Below are positions 17,751 through 26,356 of a DNA stretch of 64,000 bases, one piece after another. The notes under the pieces are model-generated. The model saw only the letters and a list, made by a program, of their open reading frames with translations, made no database searches and was not told the DNA's origin. Made by a program: the position numbers and the translations under genes. This DNA comes from Candidatus Hebobacterum abditum (lineage in GTDB: Bacteria > Armatimonadota > Hebobacteria > Hebobacterales > Hebobacteraceae): the NCBI GenBank assembly GCA_029821875.1, contig JALGXW010000009.1:41423-105422 (forward strand), read 5' to 3'. Positions within the stretch are counted from its first letter, which is position 1. Each line of letters starts with the position of its first letter.

Positions 17751-19178
17751 ATGAAGGTTGCGATCATCGGCGCTGGGAGCATCGTGTTCGCAAAGACGCT
17801 GCTGAACGACATGCTGGCCACGCCGGCCTTGCAGGATGCCGAGTACGCGCTCATGAGCCGCACCGAGCCGAAGCTGCGGCGCATGGAGGCCTTCACCAAG
17901 CGCATGGTCACGGAGAACGGCTTGGGCGCGAAGGTGTGGGCCACGCTCGACCGTCGGGAGGCCATCAAGGATGCCGACTACGTCATCTGCATGATCCAGG
18001 TTGGCGGCGTGGACGCTTTCAAGATCGACTACGAGATCCCGCTGAAGTACGGGGTGGACCAGTGCATTGGCGATACGCTTGGGCCGGGCGGAGTGCTGCG
18101 CGCCGCGCGCAGCATCCCGGTGCTGGTCGACATGGCCAAGGACATCGAGGAGGTGGCCAAGCCCGATGCCATTCTGCTCAACTACACCAACCCCATGGGC
18201 GTGTGCTGCTATGCTCTGGGCCGGGCCGCCAGCATCTCCTACGTGGGCCTGTGCCACGGGGTGCAGACGACGATGGACCTGATCGGCGGGTACGTGGGCC
18301 TGCCGAAGGAGGAGATCGACTTCGTGGCCGCCGGCATCAACCACATGGCCTGGTTCCTGAAGCTAGAGCACGAGGGCAAGGACCTCTATCCGCTGTTCAA
18401 AGAGCGGTGCGAGAAGCCCGAGTACTATGTGAACGAGAAGGTGCGCATCGAGGTGATGCGGCACTTCGGGTACTTCATGACCGAGAGCACCGGTCATCTC
18501 TCCGAGTACATCCCCTGGTTCCGGTCCAGCAAGCGCGCCCTGGAGGAGTTCTGCGACGAGCCAGGCTTCGGCGGGGAGTCCGGCGCCTATTACACCTGGT
18601 CGGCGGAGGTGGCGAAGAAGTACGCGGAGGTCGATCCGCTGGCGTTCGAGTCCCCCAAGCTCGAGCCGCGCAGCGCCGAGTACTGCACCCATCTGCTGGA
18701 GGCGAAGGAGACGGGGAACCCCTTCAAGCTGCAGGGCAATGTGCGCAACGACGGCTACATCACCAACCTGCCGATGGGCTCCTGCGTCGAGGTGCCGGTG
18801 TATGTGGACAAGGAGGGCCTCCATCCGCTGCGGGTGGGCGACCTTCCGCACCAGCTCGCCGCGCTGAACCAGACCAATGTAACAGTGCAGACGCTGGCCG
18901 GCGAGGGATCGTTGGACGGGGATGCAGAGCTGATCATGCAGGCGATGGCGATGGACCCGCTGACCTCGGCCTGCTGCACGCTGCGCGAGAGCCGGGAGAT
19001 GGCGGCGGAGATGCTGGAGGCGGAGAAGCAGTGGCTGCCCCAGTTCGAGGGCAAGAAGCTGCGGCCCACGCCGACCATCAAAGTGCCCAAGGACGTGAAG
19101 CGGGCCGGAGTGCCTGTGGACCCGGCGCTGGCCATCGGCAAGCGCTTCATGACGCTCATCGAGCAGAAGACGGACTAG
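17751..19178 (+). CDS. GH4 family NAD-dependent glycosidase, copy 2
   Basis: 475 residues from the ATG at 17751 (AGGAGAGGCGAGG upstream). The NAD-binding loop KVAIIGAGSIVFAK, the motif GLCHGVQ and GINHMAWFLKLEH, and GNVRNDGYITNLPMGSCVEV place it in the alpha-galactosidase/alpha-glucosidase branch of GH4. It needs NAD+ and a divalent metal and acts in the cytoplasm. It is about 30 residues longer than copy 1 but lacks the 10-residue duplication. It lies 74 bases after the isomerase gene, within the operator-D operon. Two GH4 enzymes in one locus suggest substrates with more than one linkage or sugar; specificity is not predictable here. Confidence 0.93.
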   Translation: MKVAIIGAGSIVFAKTLLNDMLATPALQDAEYALMSRTEPKLRRMEAFTKRMVTENGLGAKVWATLDRREAIKDADYVICMIQVGGVDAFKIDYEIPLKYGVDQCIGDTLGPGGVLRAARSIPVLVDMAKDIEEVAKPDAILLNYTNPMGVCCYALGRAASISYVGLCHGVQTTMDLIGGYVGLPKEEIDFVAAGINHMAWFLKLEHEGKDLYPLFKERCEKPEYYVNEKVRIEVMRHFGYFMTESTGHLSEYIPWFRSSKRALEEFCDEPGFGGESGAYYTWSAEVAKKYAEVDPLAFESPKLEPRSAEYCTHLLEAKETGNPFKLQGNVRNDGYITNLPMGSCVEVPVYVDKEGLHPLRVGDLPHQLAALNQTNVTVQTLAGEGSLDGDAELIMQAMAMDPLTSACCTLRESREMAAEMLEAEKQWLPQFEGKKLRPTPTIKVPKDVKRAGVPVDPALAIGKRFMTLIEQKTD

Positions 19179-19193
19179 CTCGCGACGAAGTGA

Positions 19194-19224
19194 GCGGCGG
19201 GGCGCGGGCGCGGCGCCCCGCCGC
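19194..19224 (+). terminator. GC-rich hairpin after the second GH4 gene
   Basis: GCGGCGGGGCGC, seven-base loop, GCGCCCCGCCGC: a 12-bp perfect stem starting 15 bases after the GH4 stop. It has no T-run and may be a partial terminator or mRNA-stabilising element inside the operon rather than a full stop. Confidence 0.5.
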
Positions 19225-19308
19225 GCTGCGCGCTCGGGCGAGACATCCGCTCTCGGGCCGGCCGCGACGGCGGCCGGACGCATTCCCATCACCAGCTAGG
19301 AGAAACCG

Positions 19309-20601
19309 GTGAGCATTGGCGACGTCAAACAGTCGCTCATCGAGGAGATGAGCGACATGGATATCGTGGACACCCATGAGCACCTGCCCAACGAGGCGGA
19401 GCGACTCAAGCAGCAGGTGGACTTCGCGACTCTCTTCAGCCACTACTGCAGGAGCGATCTGGTGGCGGCCGGGATGGCGGACGCGCAATACGATTGCCTC
19501 GTAGCCCCGGGGCTCTCGCCCTCAGAGAAGTGGGAGCTGTTCTCGCCGTACTATGAGCTGATCATCTCGGGCGGCTACAGCCGGGCGGCGCATCTGTCGA
19601 TGGAGCGCTTCTATGGGATGTCTCGCCTGACGAGCGCGGCCGATGCGGAGGCCCTCAGCGAGCGGATACGGGAGGCCAACAAGCCCGGCCTCTACCGGCG
19701 CGTGCTGAAGGACGCGTGCCGGATCTCCACGGCCCTGAACTTCGCCGACTTCGCCGGCAAGGAGGTCGATCCCGAGTTTTTCACGCTCATTCTCTTCGTC
19801 ACCCCTTTTGCCGAAGTAGCGTCTATGGGTGATCTACAGGCGATAGAGGCGGAGACCGGCGCCTGTGGGAGCAGTCTTTCGCGTTACGTGGACGGCCTCG
19901 CCATCTACCTGGAACAGCAGGCGAAGAAGGGCATGAAGGGACTGAAACTCCTCTCCGCGTACATGCGGGACCTGCGGTTCGATCCAGTGGATATGGCCAC
20001 GGCCGAACGGATCTTCAACCGAATCGCGAGCGAGTCATGTGGCATGCGGCCCTCCGTGCTCGGCTACGAGGAAGCTCGGCCCCTTCAGGACTACCTGGTC
20101 CATCGGTTGGTAGAGATCGCTGGCGACTTGGGCCTCGTCGCAGTCTTCCACACCGGCATCCAGGCCGGCAACTACAACAACCTGGAGAATGCCAGGCCCA
20201 CGCAACTCTGGAACATGTTCCGTCGCTATCCAAGGGTGCGGTTCAACCTCCTCCACGGTGGCCTGCCCTTCATTGACGAGGCTGGCCTGCTCGCCAAGTA
20301 CTTCCCCAATGTCACCATCGACATGGCTTGGATGCACGCAGGGTCGCCGGAGATCAGCATTCGCGCCCTCCGCGACTGGGTGGACCTCGTGCCGCGCAAC
20401 AAGGTGCTCGGCTTCGGCGGCGACTACCACGTCGTGGAGAAGGTCTACGGGCACCTCGTGCTGGCCCGCGAGAACATCGCCGCCGCGCTGGCCGACAAGG
20501 TTGAGCAGGGGGCCATGAGCCGCGAGGAGGCGCGTGCTTGGGTCCGGGCCATGCTATGGGAGAACCCGCGGGCGCTGTACGATCTCGCCGAACAGGTGTG
20601 A
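19309..20601 (+). CDS. TIM-barrel amidohydrolase family protein
   Basis: 430 residues from a GTG at 19309 (AGGAG six bases upstream). Metal-ligand motifs of the amidohydrolase superfamily are visible: DIVDTHEHLP near the start, FHTGIQAGNYNN, NLLHGGLPF and GFGGDYHVVEK towards the C-terminus. The layout resembles the uronate isomerase-like/Amidohydro_2 branch, so a sugar-acid isomerase, lactonase or hydrolase is possible. It is the last gene of the isomerase-GH4 operon. It has no signal peptide. I rate the superfamily as certain and the reaction as unknown. Confidence 0.85.
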   Translation: MSIGDVKQSLIEEMSDMDIVDTHEHLPNEAERLKQQVDFATLFSHYCRSDLVAAGMADAQYDCLVAPGLSPSEKWELFSPYYELIISGGYSRAAHLSMERFYGMSRLTSAADAEALSERIREANKPGLYRRVLKDACRISTALNFADFAGKEVDPEFFTLILFVTPFAEVASMGDLQAIEAETGACGSSLSRYVDGLAIYLEQQAKKGMKGLKLLSAYMRDLRFDPVDMATAERIFNRIASESCGMRPSVLGYEEARPLQDYLVHRLVEIAGDLGLVAVFHTGIQAGNYNNLENARPTQLWNMFRRYPRVRFNLLHGGLPFIDEAGLLAKYFPNVTIDMAWMHAGSPEISIRALRDWVDLVPRNKVLGFGGDYHVVEKVYGHLVLARENIAAALADKVEQGAMSREEARAWVRAMLWENPRALYDLAEQV

Positions 20602-20678
20602 AGATGTCGGCGGGCCCGCAGGGCCGTCTTGAGCCCTGGTGTTCCAGAACTCATCTGTGGGCTTGGATGCGCCGTTCT

Positions 20679-20738
20679 GGGCCCACATGTGTGTGTTACG
20701 CGAGGTCGCGACACCGGCTGTCTGGCACATGTGGTCCC
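20679..20738. repeat. Imperfect inverted repeat, 13-base arms
   Basis: GGGCCCACATGTG (20679-20691) and CACATGTGGTCCC (20726-20738) are inverted copies with one mismatch, 34 bases apart. They lie in non-coding DNA just upstream of the sensor-domain remnant. They could be the mark of an old insertion or a weak hairpin; no transposase is present. Confidence 0.35.
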
Positions 20739-20766
20739 TCTGCAGCCACGGCGGCACGATCCCCCA

Positions 20767-21213
20767 TGATGCAACGACGCGGTTGAGAATGCAGGCCCAG
20801 GGGCCGCTCGCGACTGTCTCCTTCCTACCGCGCGCGTCTCGATCTCGGACGACGACTTCGGATACGACATCGAGCTGTGCAACCGCCTGCGGCGGGGGCT
20901 GCTTCTCGCGGAGCGCCTGTCCGATCTGGAGGTGGCGGCCACCATATGGCGTGTGCCGCCGGACAAGCCCGAGGTCGCCGATGTAGTGCTGGCGGGGTCG
21001 AGCTACACGGGGCAGTTCTCAGGCTGGGGCAAGTTGCAGATCGAGCCTCCCGAGGCCATGCGGCGTGCCTTCGGAGGGGAAGCCACATCCGTCTGGAGCG
21101 ACGACTGCAACTGGTGCAGCGTTCTTGTGCCGCTCAGGGACAGCCTCGACGACATCATCGGCGTGCTTGAGCTCTGCGCCGCAATGAAGTCGGCCAAGGA
21201 CGTAATGATCTGA
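20767..21213 (+). pseudogene. Remnant of a Cache/GAF-like sensor domain protein
   Basis: The frame is open from 20767 to the TGA at 21213 but has no ATG, GTG or TTG until the GTG at 20932, in the middle of the domain. The reading VSISDDDFGYDIELCNRL.. ATIWRVPPDKP.. SWGKLQI-like (GWGKLQIEPPEAMRRAFG) then VPLRDSLDDIIGVLELC has the pattern of extracellular Cache or GAF sensory modules, which end in a Pl.d..g.iiGvlel strand. Nothing signalling follows, so both the N-terminus and the output domain are lost. The surrounding 900 bases (20602-21501) hold no other gene that I can support. The alternative is a small 93-residue protein from 20932. Confidence 0.5.
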
Positions 21214-21501
21214 CGGGCGCCCGTGCGATGGCCTGCGGCTGTCAGCAGCCAACGGCGCGCGGATGAAGGCCGGCTGCGCGTGTCTCATTGCGCGGTGGCA
21301 GCCACACACGTTCCCCAGCGCAGTGAGAACGGCCGGAGAGCGCGTCCGGGGCTCACAGTGGGACCGGCGAGTCCGGCCCATCTCATCCCTCCCCCGGCAG
21401 GAGGGCTCGCGCTGGTGTCAGAAATAGCGCCGAAGAGCTGAATCGGGGGTAGGCGTCGCACTCGCGCATCGTGACCCATGACCTACCCGGGAGAGAGTCA
21501 G

Positions 21502-23478
21502 ATGGGCAAGAGGGAGGAGAGCGAAGCACGCGTATTCTCAGATCTACTGGCGGAGGACAGACTATTCGAACCTCCGGAGTCCTTTCGGGAGCAGGCAAAC
21601 ATCAGCGACGGCAGCGTCCGGGCCTCGGCCGCGGATGACCCCGAGGCCTTCTGGGCCGGGCTTGCGGGAGAGCTGGAATGGGATCGCCCGTGGGACCGAG
21701 TGCTGGAGTGGGCACCACCCTACGCCAAGTGGTTTGTGGGTGGGAAGCTCAACGCCAGCGTGAACTGCGTCGACCGACACGCGCGGACGCGGCGGCGCAA
21801 TCAGGCCGCCATCATCTGGGAGGGGGAACTGGGGGATCGGCGGACACTCACCTACTGGGATCTCTACCGAGAGGTCAGCAAGTTCGCCAACGCGCTCAAG
21901 TCTCTCGGGGTGGGCAAAGGCGACCGCGTCGCTCTCTATCTGCCCATGATACCGGAGCTGGCGATCGCGATGCTGGCCTGCGCCCGCATTGGCGCGATAC
22001 ACTCGGTCGTGTTCGGCGGCTTCAGTGCCGAGGCGCTGCGGGACCGGATCAACGACGCCCAGGCCAAGGTGCTGATCACCGCTGATGGGGGTTACCGCCG
22101 CGGGCAGATCGTGCCCCTGAAGCACGACGCGGACTACGCTCTGCGGGAGACTCCGTCCATCGAGCACGTCGTGATTGTGCAGCGGGGGAACTTCCCCATA
22201 CGCATTCACGAAGGACGGGACCACTGGTGGCACCGGCTCGTGGAGGGGGCAGCGGCCCAGTGCGAGCCGGAGTCGATGGATGCCGAAGACATCCTTTACA
22301 CACTCTACACCTCGGGGACGACCGGCAAGCCGAAGGGAATCATCCACACAACCGGGGGCTATCTGACAGGCGTCTATGCCACCACGAAGTGGATCTTCGA
22401 CCTGAAGGAGACAGATGTCTATTGGTGCACGGCCGATATCGGCTGGGTGACGGGACACAGCTACATCGTCTACGGTCCGCTGGCCGCTGGTGCCACCGTG
22501 GTGATGTACGAGGGCGCGCCAGACTGGCCGGAACGAGACCGCTTCTGGCAGATCGTCGAGAACTACGGAGTCACAGTGTTCTACACTGCGCCCACCGCCA
22601 TCCGCGCCTTCATGAAGTGGGGGGCGGAGTTCCCCGCGCGCCATGACCTCTCCTCGCTCCGGCTGCTGGGCACGGTGGGAGAGCCCATCAATCCCGAGGC
22701 CTGGATGTGGTACTACGAGCACATCGGCGAGCAGCGCTGCCCGATCGTAGACACCTGGTGGCAGACCGAGACTGGGATGATACTCATCACCACTCTTCCT
22801 GGTGTCGACCGAATGAAGCCAAGCTATGCTGGACATCCCTTCCCAGGCATCGAGGCCTCCATCTTGGATGATCAGGGCAGGCCGATCGAGGGACAGGGGG
22901 GAGGCGGCTACCTCGCCATCACCAAGCCCTGGCCGGCGATGCTCAGGGGCATCTGGGGTGACCCGGAACGTTACCAGCAGCAGTACTGGACGAAATGGGA
23001 TCAGGGTCCCTACTTCACCAGTGACGGCGCAAAGCAGGACTCAGACGGTTACTTCTGCCTGCTCGGACGGGTGGACGATGTGCTGAATGTATCCGGTCAC
23101 CGCATCAGCACGATGGAGGTGGAAAGCGCCCTGGTAGACCATGAGACCGTAGCCGAGGCGGCCGTGGTAGGCGTGACGCATGAGATCAGAGGGGAGGTGC
23201 CCGCAGCCTTCGTCACCTTGCGACAAGGAAGTGCGCCGGGACCTGCACTCGAGACAGACCTGAAGCAACACGTCGTCAACAAGATCGGGGCCATAGCCCG
23301 ACCTCAGGAGGTGATCTTCGCCGGCGAGCTCCCCAAGACCCGCAGCGGCAAGATCATGCGCCGTCTCCTGCGGGACATCGCCGCCGGGCGCGTGCTCGGA
23401 GACACCACGACCCTGGCCGACGGATCGGTGGTGGAGCAGCTCAAGAAGCAGTATGAGGAAGGCGGCCAGGAGGAGTGA
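21502..23478 (+). CDS. acsA: Acetyl-CoA synthetase (AMP-forming)
   Basis: Activates acetate to acetyl-CoA through acetyl-AMP. All family signatures are present: the N-terminal [19 protein letters not shown], the P-loop-like [32 protein letters not shown], the adenylate motif [10 protein letters not shown], the hinge [14 protein letters not shown] and the C-terminal catalytic lysine in [14 protein letters not shown], which is the usual site of regulatory acetylation. I choose the ATG at 21502 (658 residues, GGGAG eight bases upstream) over 21478, which has no Shine-Dalgarno. Length is normal for the family. It is a stand-alone gene with a 266-base spacer before the MttB-like gene. Confidence 0.96.
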   Translation: MGKREESEARVFSDLLAEDRLFEPPESFREQANISDGSVRASAADDPEAFWAGLAGELEWDRPWDRVLEWAPPYAKWFVGGKLNASVNCVDRHARTRRRNQAAIIWEGELGDRRTLTYWDLYREVSKFANALKSLGVGKGDRVALYLPMIPELAIAMLACARIGAIHSVVFGGFSAEALRDRINDAQAKVLITADGGYRRGQIVPLKHDADYALRETPSIEHVVIVQRGNFPIRIHEGRDHWWHRLVEGAAAQCEPESMDAEDILYTLYTSGTTGKPKGIIHTTGGYLTGVYATTKWIFDLKETDVYWCTADIGWVTGHSYIVYGPLAAGATVVMYEGAPDWPERDRFWQIVENYGVTVFYTAPTAIRAFMKWGAEFPARHDLSSLRLLGTVGEPINPEAWMWYYEHIGEQRCPIVDTWWQTETGMILITTLPGVDRMKPSYAGHPFPGIEASILDDQGRPIEGQGGGGYLAITKPWPAMLRGIWGDPERYQQQYWTKWDQGPYFTSDGAKQDSDGYFCLLGRVDDVLNVSGHRISTMEVESALVDHETVAEAAVVGVTHEIRGEVPAAFVTLRQGSAPGPALETDLKQHVVNKIGAIARPQEVIFAGELPKTRSGKIMRRLLRDIAAGRVLGDTTTLADGSVVEQLKKQYEEGGQEE

Positions 23479-23744
23479 TCGGCACGCGCAGCAAGACGGC
23501 CTGAGGACACCAGAGCCAAGTCGCCTCGGCGCGCACCTGCGAAGCCGGGGAGAGCGCAGCAGGCCGACGCCTGAAAGGGCTTCGGCTGCCGTTCTGGCAT
23601 CGGACATTCCTGGATGAACTTCTGGCGAGTGCCTTTCATCCCATCCAAGTGCAGCAGGTTGCGGCGCGCCTCCAGGAGAGCGCATGTGGTGACCGGAATC
23701 TGTGTTCAGAGTGACCTTCCGAGAGGAGCAACAGGAGGTGCTTT

Positions 23745-25193
23745 GTGCCTGACGTCTGCATCAACATCCTCACTGATTCCGATCTCGACCAGCTCGCGGA
23801 AGCGACGCTGACGGTTCTGGCGCAGACAGGTGTCATGTACCAGTCCGAGGCCATCCTGGACGCGTTGGACAAGGCCGGCGCGGAGATAGACCGGGAGAAC
23901 CATCGCGCACGCCTGCCCCGAAGCTTGGTGGAGGGAGTCGTCGAGCGGCAGCGACGCCGAGCGGGGGCCAAAGGGCCACCGGCCACCCGGCGCGAGCCGG
24001 GACCGCGCGACGGCCCTCTGCCCGCCGTCTACAACCAAGTCGCGCAGTTCTACTATGACCACGAGCGCGGCGCGCGTCGGGCCGGGAACAGACAAGACTT
24101 CGTGAGCATGGTGCAGTTCGGCGACGCCCTGGACGAGCGTCAGACTGTGGACCAGGTCCTCCTCATGCATGAGGAGCCGGCGCCGGTGGAGCCGCTGGAG
24201 GCTCTGACTTTGCTGCTCAGGCACACGTCCCGTCCGGGAAGTGTGTATCCGCACTTCGCCGAGCAGTTCCCCTACCTGGAGGAGATTGGCGAGATCTACG
24301 CAGGAGATCCTCGGCGCTTTCTCACTGGCGGCATCTTTATGGTCTCGCCATTGCGCATGGACCAGCGCGCCTGTGACTACATGGCCGGGATGATACGCCG
24401 CGGGCTCTCCTGCGGGGTGGGCACGCAGCCTGTCAGTGGCATCTCAGCGCCGGTGACGCGCGCGGGCACGGTCGTTGTCGGCGCGGCCGAGATCCTCGCC
24501 GGTTGGGCAGCCGCCACCGCGCTCGAACCCGACGTCGAACTCGCCTGGGGGTGCATCTGTTCAGGCTCTGTGGACATGCCCACAGGCAACGTCACCTTCT
24601 GCTCGCCGGAGTCCATGGTTCAGGACATCGGCTGTGTAGAGCTGTTCCGCCGCCGCTTCGGCGGCCACGTAACCGTGGCCGGAGGCTCTGACTACACCAG
24701 CGCTAAGCTGCCCGGGTATCAGGCGGGGTTCGAGAAGGCCTTCGAGGCGATGGCAGTCTCCGCCTACACCGGCGGCCATCCGCGCCTCGGCGCTGGACTT
24801 CTCGACCTGGGCAGGATGTTCTCCCCTCTACAACTCCTCATAGACCGGGAACTGCAATCCTTCCTGTGGCGCTTCTCGGCTGGAATGGAGGTAGACCACG
24901 AGCAGATCGCTCTCGACCTCATCGCCGCCGTCGGCTCGGGCATCGGCGCCTCCTACCTGGACTCCGACCACACGCTTCGCCACTATCGCGAGAACCTTTG
25001 GTTCCCCGCGCTGATGGAGCGCGGCGTGTGGCGCGGGGAGTGTGAGGAGGAGCGCCCGGATGAGAAGCTGCTCGAGCGCTGTCGCACACAGTTCACCGAC
25101 GTGATGTCTCGCTACCGGACGCCCGAGGTCGACGAGGACATGTTGACCGAGGTCCGAGAAGTGGTGGACAGAGCCCGGCGGGAACTGCTGTAG
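23745..25193 (+). CDS. MttB-family (trimethylamine methyltransferase-like) corrinoid methyltransferase, non-pyrrolysine
   Basis: 482 residues from a GTG at 23745 with AGGAGG six bases upstream. The TIM-barrel core with TQPVSGISAPVTRAGTVVVG, CICSGSVDMPTGNVTFCSPE and the C-terminal half are typical of MttB-like proteins. These transfer methyl groups from methylated amines (in bacteria often quaternary amines such as glycine betaine) to a corrinoid protein. There is no in-frame TAG, so it belongs to the non-pyrrolysine (MtgB-like) branch. No corrinoid protein or reactivase gene lies next to it, although URO-D-like proteins (29211-30221 and the remnant at 31113) of the methyltransferase superfamily are nearby. 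Substrate unknown. Confidence 0.88.
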   Translation: MPDVCINILTDSDLDQLAEATLTVLAQTGVMYQSEAILDALDKAGAEIDRENHRARLPRSLVEGVVERQRRRAGAKGPPATRREPGPRDGPLPAVYNQVAQFYYDHERGARRAGNRQDFVSMVQFGDALDERQTVDQVLLMHEEPAPVEPLEALTLLLRHTSRPGSVYPHFAEQFPYLEEIGEIYAGDPRRFLTGGIFMVSPLRMDQRACDYMAGMIRRGLSCGVGTQPVSGISAPVTRAGTVVVGAAEILAGWAAATALEPDVELAWGCICSGSVDMPTGNVTFCSPESMVQDIGCVELFRRRFGGHVTVAGGSDYTSAKLPGYQAGFEKAFEAMAVSAYTGGHPRLGAGLLDLGRMFSPLQLLIDRELQSFLWRFSAGMEVDHEQIALDLIAAVGSGIGASYLDSDHTLRHYRENLWFPALMERGVWRGECEEERPDEKLLERCRTQFTDVMSRYRTPEVDEDMLTEVREVVDRARRELL

Positions 25194-25278
25194 CTGTCGA
25201 GGCCGAGTCTAGCCGCCGCGGAACGCTCTATCCTGGGCCGCCTCGCGTCATCACGCATCGGTCTGGCTCGGCCGCCGC

Positions 25279-26082
25279 CTACAACTCCAGTTTCATGAGT
25301 TCGGCGGCGTTTCCCCAGGCGATCCTCTCTCGAGCTTCGTCCGAGACTGGAAGTCGCTCCAGGCGTTCCACCCACGTGTCTATGTCGCAAAGCGGATAGT
25401 CAATCCCGAACAGCAGCTTTGACGGCCCCAGCTCTCGAAGTGCGATCTCCATAGTGCCCCCTGCCACCATCGGCCAGCCGGAGGTGTCCACCCAGACATT
25501 GTCGTGGGACCGAGCGACTGCGATGCCTTCCCGAAAGGCCCAGGTGCCACCTATGTGCGCCATGATGATGCGGGCCTCGGGGTGCCGTTCTGCAAGTCTC
25601 CTGATGGCGGCCGAATCTTCGGCTGTCGAGGAGTGGTTGTTGATCGGCACGTCGAGCTCGATCGCCTTCTCGTAGATGGCGTCCATCGCCGGACCTTCTC
25701 GATCATAGCCCGCGATGTAGGGAACGATCTCGCCGATGACCTTCGCCCCACGCTCCCTGACATATGTCTCCATTAAGTCCAGGGTTTCGTTAGGGTGAAA
25801 CGGATCTGGTGAGAAGCCCAGGATGAACAACTCCGGGGCCATCTCCACCAGGCCAGCCGCAGCGCTGTTGACGCGTGGCAGCACCTCTGGCCCCTCCCTG
25901 AGCCTGTCGAGTCCGCTCCCCGAGTAGATCACCATTCGGCCGCCCGCGGCGAGGCCGGACTGCCGCACTGCCTCCACGTAAACGCTCGGGCCAATGGGCC
26001 CGGGTGGGGCTTGAGGGATCTCCCAGCCTGCGTCCTCGCCATTCTCTGAGTAGAAGTGCGAGTGCACGTCAACGATCCTCAT
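25279..26082 (-). CDS. Amidohydrolase family (Amidohydro_2) metal-dependent hydrolase
   Basis: 267 residues from the ATG at 26082 (GGAGG six bases upstream), replacing the longer track start. Metal-ligand motifs: IVDVHSHFYS at the N-terminus, PINNHSSTAED, IIMAHIGGTW and LLFGIDYPLCDIDTW with the terminal Asp. This is the compact TIM-barrel type found in decarboxylases, lactonases and hydrolases. It is convergent with the MttB-like gene and divergent from the VIT/VWA gene. No signal peptide. The reaction cannot be assigned. Confidence 0.87.
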   Translation of the reverse strand: MRIVDVHSHFYSENGEDAGWEIPQAPPGPIGPSVYVEAVRQSGLAAGGRMVIYSGSGLDRLREGPEVLPRVNSAAAGLVEMAPELFILGFSPDPFHPNETLDLMETYVRERGAKVIGEIVPYIAGYDREGPAMDAIYEKAIELDVPINNHSSTAEDSAAIRRLAERHPEARIIMAHIGGTWAFREGIAVARSHDNVWVDTSGWPMVAGGTMEIALRELGPSKLLFGIDYPLCDIDTWVERLERLPVSDEARERIAWGNAAELMKLEL

Positions 26083-26356
26083 GTGAGTCCTCCGGGGCGC
26101 GGTGTGCCCGTCCGAGTTCTCTACGGCGCCGCACTGCCCTGCTGCTTCGGGCCGATTGGCTGCTGGATGGCCCACGTGTTCGATGCCGCGTGGGAGGCGA
26201 GGAACTGCGGATCGCGCGCGAACGGGACTCCCGGGGACAGCGGCCCCAGTCTGGTTGCCTTGTGGCCCCTTTCGCTGCCCCCTCCTCTGCTCCCACTGGA
26301 ACCTAGAGACAGCGGAGGCAGTCTAAAGGGCCAGACCACCTGAGGAGGGGCATACG

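Noticed and set aside
20608-20622. Palindrome GCGGGCCCGC after the amidohydrolase stop
   Set aside because: Only ten bases with no loop; expected by chance in DNA of this composition.
21562-22836. 424-residue minus-strand ORF opposite acsA
   Set aside because: acsA has every family motif in the plus strand; the antisense translation has none.
23745-25193. Possible pyrrolysine-encoding MttB
   Set aside because: There is no in-frame TAG in the coding sequence, and no pyl genes are in the window.
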